A stretch of 7,485 nt of DNA from CAZMVU01 sp964569295 (lineage in GTDB: Bacteria; Hydrogenedentota; Hydrogenedentia; Hydrogenedentales; JAGMZX01): contig CAZMVU010000224.1 in the NCBI GenBank assembly GCA_964569295.1, positions 1 to 7,485 of the forward strand. The letters run 5' to 3'. Under the pieces are notes generated by a model. That model saw only the letters and a program-made list of their open reading frames with translations. It did no database searches and was not told the DNA's origin. Position 1 is the first letter of the stretch, and each line of letters starts with the position of its first letter. This document shows, piece by piece, positions 1 through 7,342 of this stretch. The position numbers and the translations under genes were made by a program.

Positions 1-176
1 CTCACAACTGGCACGAAGGAACCAAAACATCGGTAGTAGAAGAACTGCACCCTAATCTATGGCAACGGATGGGAAGGGGGCAAGCCGGCTTCGTATGCGG
101 CTGACAATTCGAGAGGCCTGACGAAGCAGAGGGGGATTCCGGGTCCTCATCCGTTTATTACCCATGAGGAACAACA
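1..176. other. Upstream region without a recognisable gene
   Basis: All three plus frames entering the window stop early, at positions 34-36, 53-55 and 102-104. The longest, 33 codons ending at 104, does not resemble the helix-turn-helix end of an ECF sigma factor, which is the gene one would expect just before an anti-sigma gene. The operon promoter presumably lies here, but I see no convincing sigma-70 -35/-10 pair. GGAACC at 18-23 resembles the -35 element of ECF promoters, yet no good -10 follows at the right distance. A weak inverted repeat (AGCCG at 83-87, CGGCT at 98-102) is also present. The minus-strand open frame crossing this region is a shadow. Confidence 0.5.
166..170 (+). promoter_or_regulatory. 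Ribosome binding site of the anti-sigma gene
   Basis: GAGGA lies 6 bases before the ATG at 177. It supports that start codon as the first gene of the operon. Confidence 0.6.
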
Positions 177-674
177 ATGCGCTGCGAAGACATCCAAACC
201 AGACGTGCGGCTTATGTCCTTGGTGAGCTTTTGCCCGAGGAACGCCGTCTTGTGCAGGGGCATCTGCGCCAATGCGCCGCCTGCCAGGCGGCCCTGGCAC
301 AGACGGACTGGTTGGCCGCTGCCCTTTTGAAGGCGGACGCCCCGCCCGTGCCGGCTGGGCTGGGGGAACGGGTGATGGCGGCTGCTTACAAGCGGCAACG
401 GGAAATGCCGGTTGCTGCCTGGAATCCACTGGCATGGTGGCGCGCCGCTCCGGCTGCCATGCGTGCGGCGGCGGTTCTCTGCCTGTTGATTGGTGTGGGC
501 GCCGGCTTTGGTCTTGGCTGGGCTTCCGCGCCGGTTGTGACTGCGGAAAGGCCCGCCGCGCAGGACAGTCCCCTTGAGCTGTATTCGCTCGATTACCTCG
601 GCGCAGCGCCGGCGGGTTCGTTGGCGGAGCGTTACATGGCCCTCGCAACGGGCACGGAAAAGGGAGGACGCTGA
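177..674 (+). CDS. Membrane-anchored zinc-finger anti-sigma factor (ZAS / zf-HC2 type)
   Basis: This 165-residue protein probably binds and silences an ECF sigma factor at the inner membrane. Seen: the N-terminal domain has C3 and then H29-x3-C33-x2-C36, the zinc-ligand set of ZAS anti-sigma factors. The 26-residue step from C3 to H29 equals that between C11 and H37 of RsrA as I recall it. A Pro/Ala linker (about 54-93) follows, then one hydrophobic segment (about 97-117, Gly-rich) and a short tail of about 48 residues predicted to be periplasmic. The layout is cytoplasmic zinc domain, one membrane pass, small outer tail. The start at 177 is supported by GAGGA. It stops 2 bases before the sensor gene, as in CnrY/CnrX-type pairs. 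No partner sigma gene is visible in the window. A zf-HC2 protein with another partner cannot be excluded. Confidence 0.85.
   Translation: MRCEDIQTRRAAYVLGELLPEERRLVQGHLRQCAACQAALAQTDWLAAALLKADAPPVPAGLGERVMAAAYKRQREMPVAAWNPLAWWRAAPAAMRAAAVLCLLIGVGAGFGLGWASAPVVTAERPAAQDSPLELYSLDYLGAAPAGSLAERYMALATGTEKGGR
662..668 (+). promoter_or_regulatory. Ribosome binding site of the sensor gene
   Basis: GGGAGGA overlaps the last codons of the anti-sigma gene and lies 8 bases before the ATG at 677. It fixes that start and suggests coupled translation of the two regulatory proteins. Confidence 0.7.
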
Positions 675-676
675 CG

Positions 677-1219
677 ATGTGGCGCAAAGCCGCTCCTTTG
701 CTGTTTTTACTCTCCGTAGCCTTAAATGCCGCCTTCGTGGGTGTCTGGGGTATTCGCATGGCGCAGTCGTATGCGGTTTCCGAAGCGTCTTACGACGGTC
801 CGGTATGGTGCCCGCTTCACCGGCAACTTGAGGTGACACCGGAACAGTGGCGGCGCATCGAGCCGCAACTGGCGGCCTTCAAGGCGCAATCGGAGGCCGT
901 TCGCCTGCAAATGGAGGACCTGCGTTCCGAGATGATCGCAATTCTTTCGGCCGAGAATATGGACCGGCAGGCGCTTGCACAAAAGCAGCGGGAAATTCGC
1001 GCAGTTCAACAAAGGATGCAGGAACTCGTTATCCGCCATTTGCTCGCGGAGAAAGAAGTGCTCACTGCCGCGCAGGAGGCGCAACTGTTTGAGATGATGC
1101 AAGAGCAGACCGCCTGTTCCGGCCCGGGCCGCATGCTGCGTTTCGACGGCCGTGACGCAAGCGAACGCAAGGATGCGGCAACCGGCGGGGAACCCGCTGA
1201 CGCGGGGGACATTCAATGA
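677..1219 (+). CDS. Membrane-anchored periplasmic sensor, Spy/CpxP/CnrX-like (metal-resist superfamily)
   Basis: This 180-residue protein is likely the periplasmic sensing partner of the anti-sigma factor encoded just upstream. Seen: an uncleaved-looking N-terminal hydrophobic anchor (about 7-26), then an all-helical domain. V53-TPEQ-W58 is close to the LTxxQ repeat of Spy/CpxP, and L129-TAAQ-E134 is a second copy. The helices between (about 56-127) are charged and rich in Gln and Met. Known: CnrX binds Ni/Co through His, Glu and Met side chains placed similarly, and Spy and CpxP are chaperones with the same fold. Candidate ligands here are C45, H48, E73, M114, H121 and C147. H121 sits near the second repeat, as H119 of CnrX does. 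The last 30 residues (from about 149) are polar and probably disordered. The stop overlaps the next ATG. Metal sensing is inference; a misfolded-protein or envelope-stress sensor is the alternative. Confidence 0.75.
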   Translation: MWRKAAPLLFLLSVALNAAFVGVWGIRMAQSYAVSEASYDGPVWCPLHRQLEVTPEQWRRIEPQLAAFKAQSEAVRLQMEDLRSEMIAILSAENMDRQALAQKQREIRAVQQRMQELVIRHLLAEKEVLTAAQEAQLFEMMQEQTACSGPGRMLRFDGRDASERKDAATGGEPADAGDIQ

Positions 1220-2886
1220 AACGGCACTGGATGATAAAAATGCATCTCCATTTCTCACTCCGGTTGGTCCCGCTGCTCTTTGTGTCTGCTTGCGCGACCG
1301 TCGCGCCGACGCAGCCTTATGAGCGCGTTGGTCACAAGCCGTTCGAGCCGACGTCTGGCGCGCTCACGAATTCTTCTTCCTCCAGGAGCGGGGAAGAGAC
1401 ACCGGTGTCTGAGACAAAGGAGGTGCCCGAGGAGGGCGTACCGTCCGGTGAACCGCCGCCGCCCAGCGTGTTGGCCAATGGCGGGCTTACGCTCGAAGAC
1501 TGTATTGCGTCGGCCCTGCGAAACAACCCGGAACTCCTGGCGGCCGGAGAAGATGCCGTTGCGGCACGCGCCGAAAAACGCAGCAAGGGGGCCGCACGCT
1601 GGCCCAGCATCAACCTCACCGGCAACTATTTTCATCATCAGGACACGCAGCGGCTCGGCGTTCCAACACCACCGGGCCAACCGCAGTATTTTGCCAACGA
1701 CATCGCCGCAGCGGATATTGTCGTGCGCTTGCCCTTGTACGCCGGCGGGCGCATCGTCAATGAATTCCGCGCGGCGGAATTGCTCGCCCAGGCAGAAGCG
1801 CACCAATTGAACCGCACGCGCAACGAAACCGTATTCAATGTCACCAGTACGTATTACAACATCCTTGCCCAAGAAAAGGTTGTGGAGTCCACGGCGTTCT
1901 CCCGGGATACGCTGGAGCAACATCTGGCCCGTGTCGAAGAGTTGATTGCGGCGGAAAAGGCGGCGCAGGTCGATGCGTTGCGGACGGGTGTGCGCCTCGC
2001 CGACATCGAGCATCAATTGCTCGAAGCGCAGAATGTCCAGGACATCCACTATCGGCTCCTGGCAAATTTCATGGGGTTGGATGATCACGCGACGGAAACT
2101 TTGACCGTCGCGGGCCCACTGCCTCCCCTCGATAGCACGGAACCGCTGGCTGTGGACAAGGTTGTGGCCCAGGCCTATGATCAACGCAGCGATTACAGTG
2201 CCGCACAGGCGGCACTCGAGGCGCAGGCCAGACGCGTCGATGTGGCCCGGGGCGCGCGCGAACCGGCGCTCACGCTCGAGGCGGCCTATGGCGGGCGTTG
2301 GGGCTTTGGCGGCAGCGGCGCCTCGGCAACAGACAACACGCCTTCCTTTACCATCGACGCTGCCGGTAACCCGAGTTGGATGCAGACCCGGCCGTTGTCC
2401 GGTGGTGGGTCGTTAACCACGACCTACGGAACGCAGGGGTTGAGCTCTCAACGGTACACGCTGCCCACCGGCGAATCCCCGGAGGATTTCGAGGATCTCG
2501 GGCGCGTGGGCCTCACGGTGAATGTCCCCATTTTCGAAGGGGGGCGCATCAACGCGGATATCAGAAGAGAACGCGCACGCTTACGCGCCGCACAGCAACG
2601 CCTGCGCAAGCTCGAACACGATATTCGCCTCGAAGCCCAGACGGCCGTATTGAACGCCAATTCGGCACGCAAACGCGTGCATGTTACACGCAAGAGCATT
2701 GCCGAAGCGGAAGAAAGTCTGCGTATCGAGCATCTGAAGTATAACCTGGGAAAGGGCGCTATCGTTGATGTGCTCGATGCCCAGGATGCCCTATTGACCG
2801 CCCAAACCAATTACTACCGCGCGCTGTCGGACTACCGCGTTGCCCGGGCGGAGGTCCAATTGGCTGCGGGAGGTGAAGTGCCATGA
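1216..2886 (+). CDS. TolC-family outer-membrane efflux lipoprotein (OMF)
   Basis: This is the outer-membrane channel of the tripartite pump, expected to form a trimeric beta-barrel and periplasmic helical tunnel. Seen: a signal peptide ending in a lipobox (V23-S-A-C26), so the mature N terminus is probably lipidated at C26. A polar Ser/Glu/Pro-rich linker runs from about 27 to 88. The two OEP repeats follow. The first opens with L91-TLEDCIASAL and carries P-L-Y175-AGGR before its helical stretch. The second carries P438-IFEGGR and ends in the KYNLGKGAIVDVLDAQ helix typical of the family. At 556 residues it is longer than usual (about 450-490) because of the linker and a Gly/Ser/Thr-rich insertion (about 362-429). 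The start at ATG 1216 overlaps the sensor stop (ATGA) and is preceded by GGGGGA. M6 and M9 are alternative starts that would keep the lipobox. Confidence 0.93.
   Translation: MKRHWMIKMHLHFSLRLVPLLFVSACATVAPTQPYERVGHKPFEPTSGALTNSSSSRSGEETPVSETKEVPEEGVPSGEPPPPSVLANGGLTLEDCIASALRNNPELLAAGEDAVAARAEKRSKGAARWPSINLTGNYFHHQDTQRLGVPTPPGQPQYFANDIAAADIVVRLPLYAGGRIVNEFRAAELLAQAEAHQLNRTRNETVFNVTSTYYNILAQEKVVESTAFSRDTLEQHLARVEELIAAEKAAQVDALRTGVRLADIEHQLLEAQNVQDIHYRLLANFMGLDDHATETLTVAGPLPPLDSTEPLAVDKVVAQAYDQRSDYSAAQAALEAQARRVDVARGAREPALTLEAAYGGRWGFGGSGASATDNTPSFTIDAAGNPSWMQTRPLSGGGSLTTTYGTQGLSSQRYTLPTGESPEDFEDLGRVGLTVNVPIFEGGRINADIRRERARLRAAQQRLRKLEHDIRLEAQTAVLNANSARKRVHVTRKSIAEAEESLRIEHLKYNLGKGAIVDVLDAQDALLTAQTNYYRALSDYRVARAEVQLAAGGEVP
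2869..2876 (+). promoter_or_regulatory. Strong ribosome binding site of the adaptor gene
   Basis: GGAGGTGA is a near-full match to the 16S anti-Shine-Dalgarno and lies 6 bases before ATG 2883, inside the end of the channel gene. It decides the start and predicts efficient translation of the adaptor. Confidence 0.8.
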
Positions 2887-4211
2887 CCATACATAAGAGT
2901 AGAATGGACATACTTGCAACGGTGGCGCTGGCAGTTATCTTCTCGCTGGGGGTATGCGGATGCGGCGGCACGGAGGGCAATGGCCGCCCGGGAAAACAGC
3001 CGCCCCTTGTAGAAGTGGAAACAATTGAACGCGGCGATATCTCACACACCCTCGACTTATCGGCCGAGGTGGTGGCTATCCAGTCGATACAGGTAAGCGC
3101 CACGGTGGAAGGCCCGATCGATTTTTTCCCATGGCATGAGGGGGACACGGTAGAAGCCGGCGAGAAACTGATCGAGATCAGCCGGGAAACCTATCGCGCT
3201 GAAAAGCAGGCCGCAGAAGCGGCCTTGAAAGTGGCCCAGTCCAAACTGACGGATCTGCGTGCGGGCACGCGGTCCGAGGAAATCGACAAGGCCCGGGAAA
3301 GCGTGAAGGAAGCCGAGCAGAACGCGGCTTTCGAACAGGCCGACCTCGGGCGGACCATTCAACTCGTGGAAAGCGGCGCGCTTGCCGGCGAAGAACGGGA
3401 CCGGGTACGGGTCCGTCACGCGGAAGCCCAGGCAAAACTCGCAACTGCGCGCCGCCACCTGGACATGCTCAAGGCAGGGCCCACGAAAACCACCACCGCT
3501 GTTCAGGAGGCCACCGTCGAGGAGGCTGCGGCGAGGCTCGCGCTTGCCCGGGCGAAGCTCGCGGAGTGCATCATCCACGCCCCATTTGCGGGTACCATCA
3601 CCGACACCTTCGTTCGGCGCGGCGACATGGCCTCAGCCAGAACACCTTTGCTCGCCATGGCCGACTTGAACGACCTCGTGCTCCGCTTTGCCGTGCCCGA
3701 AGCGCATGCCGCCGCGGTCGAGGCGGGGATGGCGTTGAGCTTCATGTTGGACGCCGCGCCGGATGAAACCTTCACTGCGGAGATCGTCCGGGTCTATCCC
3801 AAGCTGAACGCGCAAATGCGAACACGCACCGTGGAAGCCGAGCTGCCCACGATGAACCGGGCGGCCGCCAATATGTTTGCCCGCGTACGCCTCACACTCG
3901 CGCGCGAAGAAGACGCCACGCTCTTGCCCGCCGAAAGCGTCAACACCACACCGTCGGGCGACACCTTCGTCTTTGTCGTAGCCGAAGGCAAAGCCCGGCG
4001 GCGCGAGGTCGAAATTGGCATTGAGCAGGGTAAGCAGATGCAAGCGCAGAGCGGCGTTGAGGCCGGCGAACGCGTGGTTGTGGCCGGACAAGGCGCACTG
4101 AAGGACGGCCGGCGCGTGCGCCTGCCGGACGATTCTTCTTCAAACGGCGGTAAAGGGAGTGGCGGCACGCCAGCGCCTTCTTCAGGCAACGGTAAAAGAG
4201 GCCGCAGCTAA
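2883..4211 (+). CDS. RND periplasmic adaptor (membrane fusion protein, HlyD/AcrA family), lipoprotein
   Basis: This adaptor joins the inner-membrane pump to the outer-membrane channel. Seen in the 442 residues: a signal peptide with lipobox V24-C-G-C27, giving a probable lipid anchor at C27. The first lipoyl half-motif is near G77-PIDFFPWHEGD. A long Ala/Glu/Lys-rich coiled-coil hairpin spans about 101-226. Its tip, R157-TIQLVESGALAGEERD173, fits the RLS-type TolC-contact motif of AcrA-like adaptors. The second lipoyl half is C229-IIHAPFAGTIT, followed by beta-barrel and membrane-proximal domains to about 412. The C terminus (about 416-442) is a Ser/Gly/Lys tail of low complexity. No His- or Met-rich metal-binding extension like those of CzcB or CusB is seen. 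The start overlaps the channel stop (ATGA), and the stop shares one base with the pump start. Confidence 0.93.
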   Translation: MTIHKSRMDILATVALAVIFSLGVCGCGGTEGNGRPGKQPPLVEVETIERGDISHTLDLSAEVVAIQSIQVSATVEGPIDFFPWHEGDTVEAGEKLIEISRETYRAEKQAAEAALKVAQSKLTDLRAGTRSEEIDKARESVKEAEQNAAFEQADLGRTIQLVESGALAGEERDRVRVRHAEAQAKLATARRHLDMLKAGPTKTTTAVQEATVEEAAARLALARAKLAECIIHAPFAGTITDTFVRRGDMASARTPLLAMADLNDLVLRFAVPEAHAAAVEAGMALSFMLDAAPDETFTAEIVRVYPKLNAQMRTRTVEAELPTMNRAAANMFARVRLTLAREEDATLLPAESVNTTPSGDTFVFVVAEGKARRREVEIGIEQGKQMQAQSGVEAGERVVVAGQGALKDGRRVRLPDDSSSNGGKGSGGTPAPSSGNGKRGRS

Positions 4212-7200
4212 TGAAGATCACCGAATATTCTGTTACAAACCGGCTCGCCACGAACGCCATTGCCTTGGCGTTCTTCGTGCTGGGCGTGTACGGATTATGG
4301 CATTTGCCCGTCGACTATCTGCCCGATGTTACCTATCCGTTGGTCAAGGTGCAGATTCGCTGGCCGGGCGCGACGGCCGAAGATATCGACAAGAACATCG
4401 CCGACCCGCTCGAACGCCTCGTGGCTACGGTGGATTACCTCGATGATGTGGAGTCCACCTCCCGCGAGGACATCTACTCGCTGGATGTGAATTTTGAATA
4501 CGGGGCCAATGTGGATGTCGCGTTTCAGGATGTGCTGGCAGCGCTTACCCGGGCCGAAGCGGATTTGCCGGCGGACATCGAACCGCCGTATGTCTTCAAG
4601 GCCGATCCTTCCCAGTTGCCTGTCATGCAGTTGACCGTGCGTTCGGATCGCTGGGGGCCGGTCGAACTGCGTGAATGGACCGATAACTGGTTGCAAGACC
4701 GCATCCTTGCGGTTCGTGGCGTGGCCGGCACGGAGATAATCGGCGGCCTCGAGCGCGAAATTCGCATCGTGCTCGATCCCTTGGCGATGGAAAAGCACGG
4801 GGTGCCGCTCGATACCATTATGCAGCGCCTCAGCCAAGAGAATGTCGAGCAGACCGGCGGCCGGGTCACGGTGGGCCGCCGCGAGATCATTGCGCGCACA
4901 ATCGGGGAGTTCGACAATCTCGAGCAGATTCGCGCGGTGGTCATTGCCCGAAGCAATGGTGAAAAGGTCTACCTGCGCGATATCGCCGAGGTCGCCGATT
5001 CCCATGAAGACGTGCGAGTCGTGACGCGCTTCAATGGCGACCCGTGCGTCAAACTCTCCGTGCTCAAGGAATCCGAGGCGAACACCGTCGAAGTGGCGCA
5101 AGCGGTGCAGCGCCAACTGGATGAGATGGTCCCTGTGCTGCCGGCAGGGCTCGAGTTCGGTTTTGTCGACAACCAGGCGAACTACGTGGCCGGGGCCCTG
5201 GCCGGCGTACGCGATGCGGCCATCGGGGCGTTGATCCTGCTGGTTATCGTGGTCTACTTGTTCCTCGGCAGCGTCCGCCAGGTGCTGGTGATGCTTGTAG
5301 CCGTTCCCGTGACACTTATCGTCAACTTCGGGGTAATGAACGTCGCCGGGTTTTCGCTCAACGTCTTCTCCCTGGGCGGGCTGGTCATCGCAATCGGGCT
5401 GGTGCTCGACAACTCGATCGTCGTTATCGAGAACATCAGCCGCCTGCGCCATGAACAGCCCGGCGATTCCCTGGCGCAGCAGGCCGTTGCCGGCGCCGCC
5501 GGTGTGGGACCGGCCATTGTGGCCGCCACCGTCTCGTTCCTCGCCTTGTTTCTGCCGTTCTTGCTGGTGCCCGGCCTGACCAGCCTGCTCTTCCGCGAGT
5601 TGATCCTGGTGATTGCCGGCATCGTCGTCATCAGCCTGATAGTGGCCGTAGCTTTGACCCCCATGTTGACCACCTTAATCTTCACCCCCGCCCCAAAAGA
5701 ACGCAAAACAACGCGCTTCGAGCGCTTCTTTGACCGGATCGCTGAAGCCTACGCCCGCCTTCTGGCGCGCGCGTTACAGGGCCGTTGGATTGTGCTAGTG
5801 CTGTTTGTTGGTCTCCTGGTGCTGGCGGGGTGGCTGGTCGGCCGCGTTGGTGGTGAGTTCCTGCCGCCGGTGGATGATGGCCGCATCATGATCAAGGTGC
5901 GCATGCCCACGGGAACCGCGGTTGAAGAGACCGACCGGATCGTGCGCCGGCTCGAGCAACGTATCGCCGATGATCCGCTCATCGAGAGCACCTTTGCCCT
6001 GGCCGGGGGCCAGGTGCGCGGCCTTACCACCTACGAAGTCGCCAACGAAGGCGAGGTCGACATCCAACTCGTGCCCAAGTCCAGGCGCGACATAAGCACC
6101 TCGCAGTACATCAAGCAACTGCAGCCCGTCGTCGCCAAGGTGCCTGCGCCCGGCGGACGAATCATGGCGCGCCAGATGGCGCTCCGGGGCGTGAAAGGCC
6201 TGCGCGCCGCGGATATCATCGTTGAAGTGCGCGGCCAGGATATGGATCGGCTTTCCGACCTCGCCGATCGCGCGGCAGACACCATGCGCGGTCTCGATCA
6301 ACTGCAGAACGTGACCGTGTCCATGGACATCACCAAACCCGAGTATCAGGTTAAAGTAGACCGGACCAAGGCGGAGGAGCTGGGCGTCTCGGTCGCCGAT
6401 GTCGCTGGCACATTGCGCGCCCTCATCACCGGCGCCATTATCAGCCGCTACCGCGAAGGCACCGAGTACTATGATATGCGCCTCATCGTTTCCGAGGCCC
6501 GGCTGACCTCACGGCACAATGTCGAAAATCTCGCGGTCTCGGGAACGGGAAGCCAAGCTATCCGTGTGCGCGACGTGGCACGTGTACGCGAGGCCGTCGG
6601 CCCAGTGGAGATCGTGCGCAAGAACCAGGTCAAGCAGGTCACGATCGAAGCAAACACCAGCGGCGCCGACCTTGCCGCCGCCATGGCGCAACTTACGCCG
6701 GCGTTGGACAGCCTCGAACGCCCCGCAGGCTACGCCTTCAATTTCGGTGGTCAGGCGGAGTTGATGGCCGACATGCGCCAGGCGGTTATAGCCGTCGTCC
6801 TTTTCGCGGTCTTCTTTTCGTTCATCGTGCTTACCGTGCAATTCAACAGCGCCAAACTTCCCGCGCTTATTCTCGGGAGCGCGCCATTTTGCCTGACCGG
6901 GCTCGTATTCGGCCTCTACCTTGCCGGTCTTTCCTTCGGTGCAACCGTGCTCATTGGCCTGCTGGTGGTGATCGCCCTGAACGTGAACGATGGTGTGTTG
7001 CTGATGACCTTCGCGGAGGAGTTACGTCACCGGGAAACCCTCGACCCACGCGAAGCCGTCCTACAGGCGGCCAAAACCCGGCTGCGCCCGCGCTTGATGA
7101 CGACTATTACAACCATGATCGGCTTTATGCCGCTCGCGCTGAACCTCGGTGAAGGCGCCGACATGCTTCAGCCCATGGCCTTTGCCGCCATCGGCGGTCT

Positions 7201-7279
7201 TGCCACCGAAGGGCTTGTCGCGCTGTTCTTCATGCCCTGCCTTTACGACTTGGTTTCCAAGCACCGGCCGGCAAGCTGA
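4211..7279 (+). CDS. RND efflux permease (AcrB/HAE1-like, ACR_tran family)
   Basis: This is the proton-driven inner-membrane pump of the system. At 1022 residues it is full length for the family. Seen: TM1 (about 13-33), a large periplasmic porter loop (about 34-335), TM2-6 (336-500), TM7 (about 525-545), a second porter loop (546-856) and TM8-12 (858-1015). TM4 reads I-G-L-V-L-D400-N401-S-I-V-V-I-E-N, so AcrB D407 is kept and D408 is Asn. TM10 reads N924-V-N926-D927-G, placing Asn where AcrB has K940. TM11 keeps R957 and T964 (AcrB R971, T978). The heavy-metal-efflux TM4 signature (DFG...VDGAVV) is absent, so a drug, dye, lipid or other amphiphile is likelier than a metal ion. That assignment is inference. 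TM12 holds an unusual acidic E1000. The start follows AGAGG (4197-4201) and overlaps the adaptor stop as TAATG. Confidence 0.95.
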   Translation: MKITEYSVTNRLATNAIALAFFVLGVYGLWHLPVDYLPDVTYPLVKVQIRWPGATAEDIDKNIADPLERLVATVDYLDDVESTSREDIYSLDVNFEYGANVDVAFQDVLAALTRAEADLPADIEPPYVFKADPSQLPVMQLTVRSDRWGPVELREWTDNWLQDRILAVRGVAGTEIIGGLEREIRIVLDPLAMEKHGVPLDTIMQRLSQENVEQTGGRVTVGRREIIARTIGEFDNLEQIRAVVIARSNGEKVYLRDIAEVADSHEDVRVVTRFNGDPCVKLSVLKESEANTVEVAQAVQRQLDEMVPVLPAGLEFGFVDNQANYVAGALAGVRDAAIGALILLVIVVYLFLGSVRQVLVMLVAVPVTLIVNFGVMNVAGFSLNVFSLGGLVIAIGLVLDNSIVVIENISRLRHEQPGDSLAQQAVAGAAGVGPAIVAATVSFLALFLPFLLVPGLTSLLFRELILVIAGIVVISLIVAVALTPMLTTLIFTPAPKERKTTRFERFFDRIAEAYARLLARALQGRWIVLVLFVGLLVLAGWLVGRVGGEFLPPVDDGRIMIKVRMPTGTAVEETDRIVRRLEQRIADDPLIESTFALAGGQVRGLTTYEVANEGEVDIQLVPKSRRDISTSQYIKQLQPVVAKVPAPGGRIMARQMALRGVKGLRAADIIVEVRGQDMDRLSDLADRAADTMRGLDQLQNVTVSMDITKPEYQVKVDRTKAEELGVSVADVAGTLRALITGAIISRYREGTEYYDMRLIVSEARLTSRHNVENLAVSGTGSQAIRVRDVARVREAVGPVEIVRKNQVKQVTIEANTSGADLAAAMAQLTPALDSLERPAGYAFNFGGQAELMADMRQAVIAVVLFAVFFSFIVLTVQFNSAKLPALILGSAPFCLTGLVFGLYLAGLSFGATVLIGLLVVIALNVNDGVLLMTFAEELRHRETLDPREAVLQAAKTRLRPRLMTTITTMIGFMPLALNLGEGADMLQPMAFAAIGGLATEGLVALFFMPCLYDLVSKHRPAS

Positions 7280-7301
7280 GGAATCCGCCCACCACCACCG
7301 G

Positions 7302-7342
7302 AAAAACGGCGCCCGCCGCGCCAGGCGCGGGGCGTGGCGCCG
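7302..7342 (-). terminator. Intrinsic terminator for minus-strand transcription
   Basis: CGGCGCC (7307-7313) pairs with GGCGCCG (7336-7342), and CCGCGCC (7316-7322) pairs with GGCGCGG (7324-7330) around a single A. Together they give a two-part GC stem with an internal loop. AAAAA at 7302-7306 becomes TTTTT directly after the stem on the minus strand, the layout of a Rho-independent terminator. On the plus strand no T run follows, so for the efflux operon it could act only as a stabilising 3' hairpin. The T run is short, which lowers confidence. Confidence 0.5.

Noticed and set aside
18..23. GGAACC as an ECF-type -35 element for the operon
   Set aside because: The hexamer fits, but no convincing -10 element is found 15-17 bases on and the distance to the first gene is long. 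Not strong enough to annotate.
83..102. Small inverted repeat AGCCG/CGGCT as a terminator or RNA element
   Set aside because: The stem has only 5 pairs with a 10-base loop and no T run follows, so chance is likely in GC-rich DNA.
52..839. Two overlapping minus-strand open frames (52-759 and 147-839)
   Set aside because: They oppose the zinc-finger anti-sigma and sensor genes, have biased Pro/Arg composition and no plausible start context.
1255..2184. A 309-codon open frame on the minus strand
   Set aside because: It is antisense to the TolC-family gene, Arg-rich and without motifs.
4295..5452. A 385-codon open frame on the minus strand
   Set aside because: It lies wholly inside the pump gene, which shows a clear family sequence. 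Long antisense frames are expected in GC-rich coding DNA and this translation is rich in His, Asp and Arg with no recognisable domain.
4211..7279. Classification of the pump as a CzcA/CusA heavy-metal exporter
   Set aside because: The TM4 signature of that branch is absent. The sequence around D400 is of the HAE1 kind.
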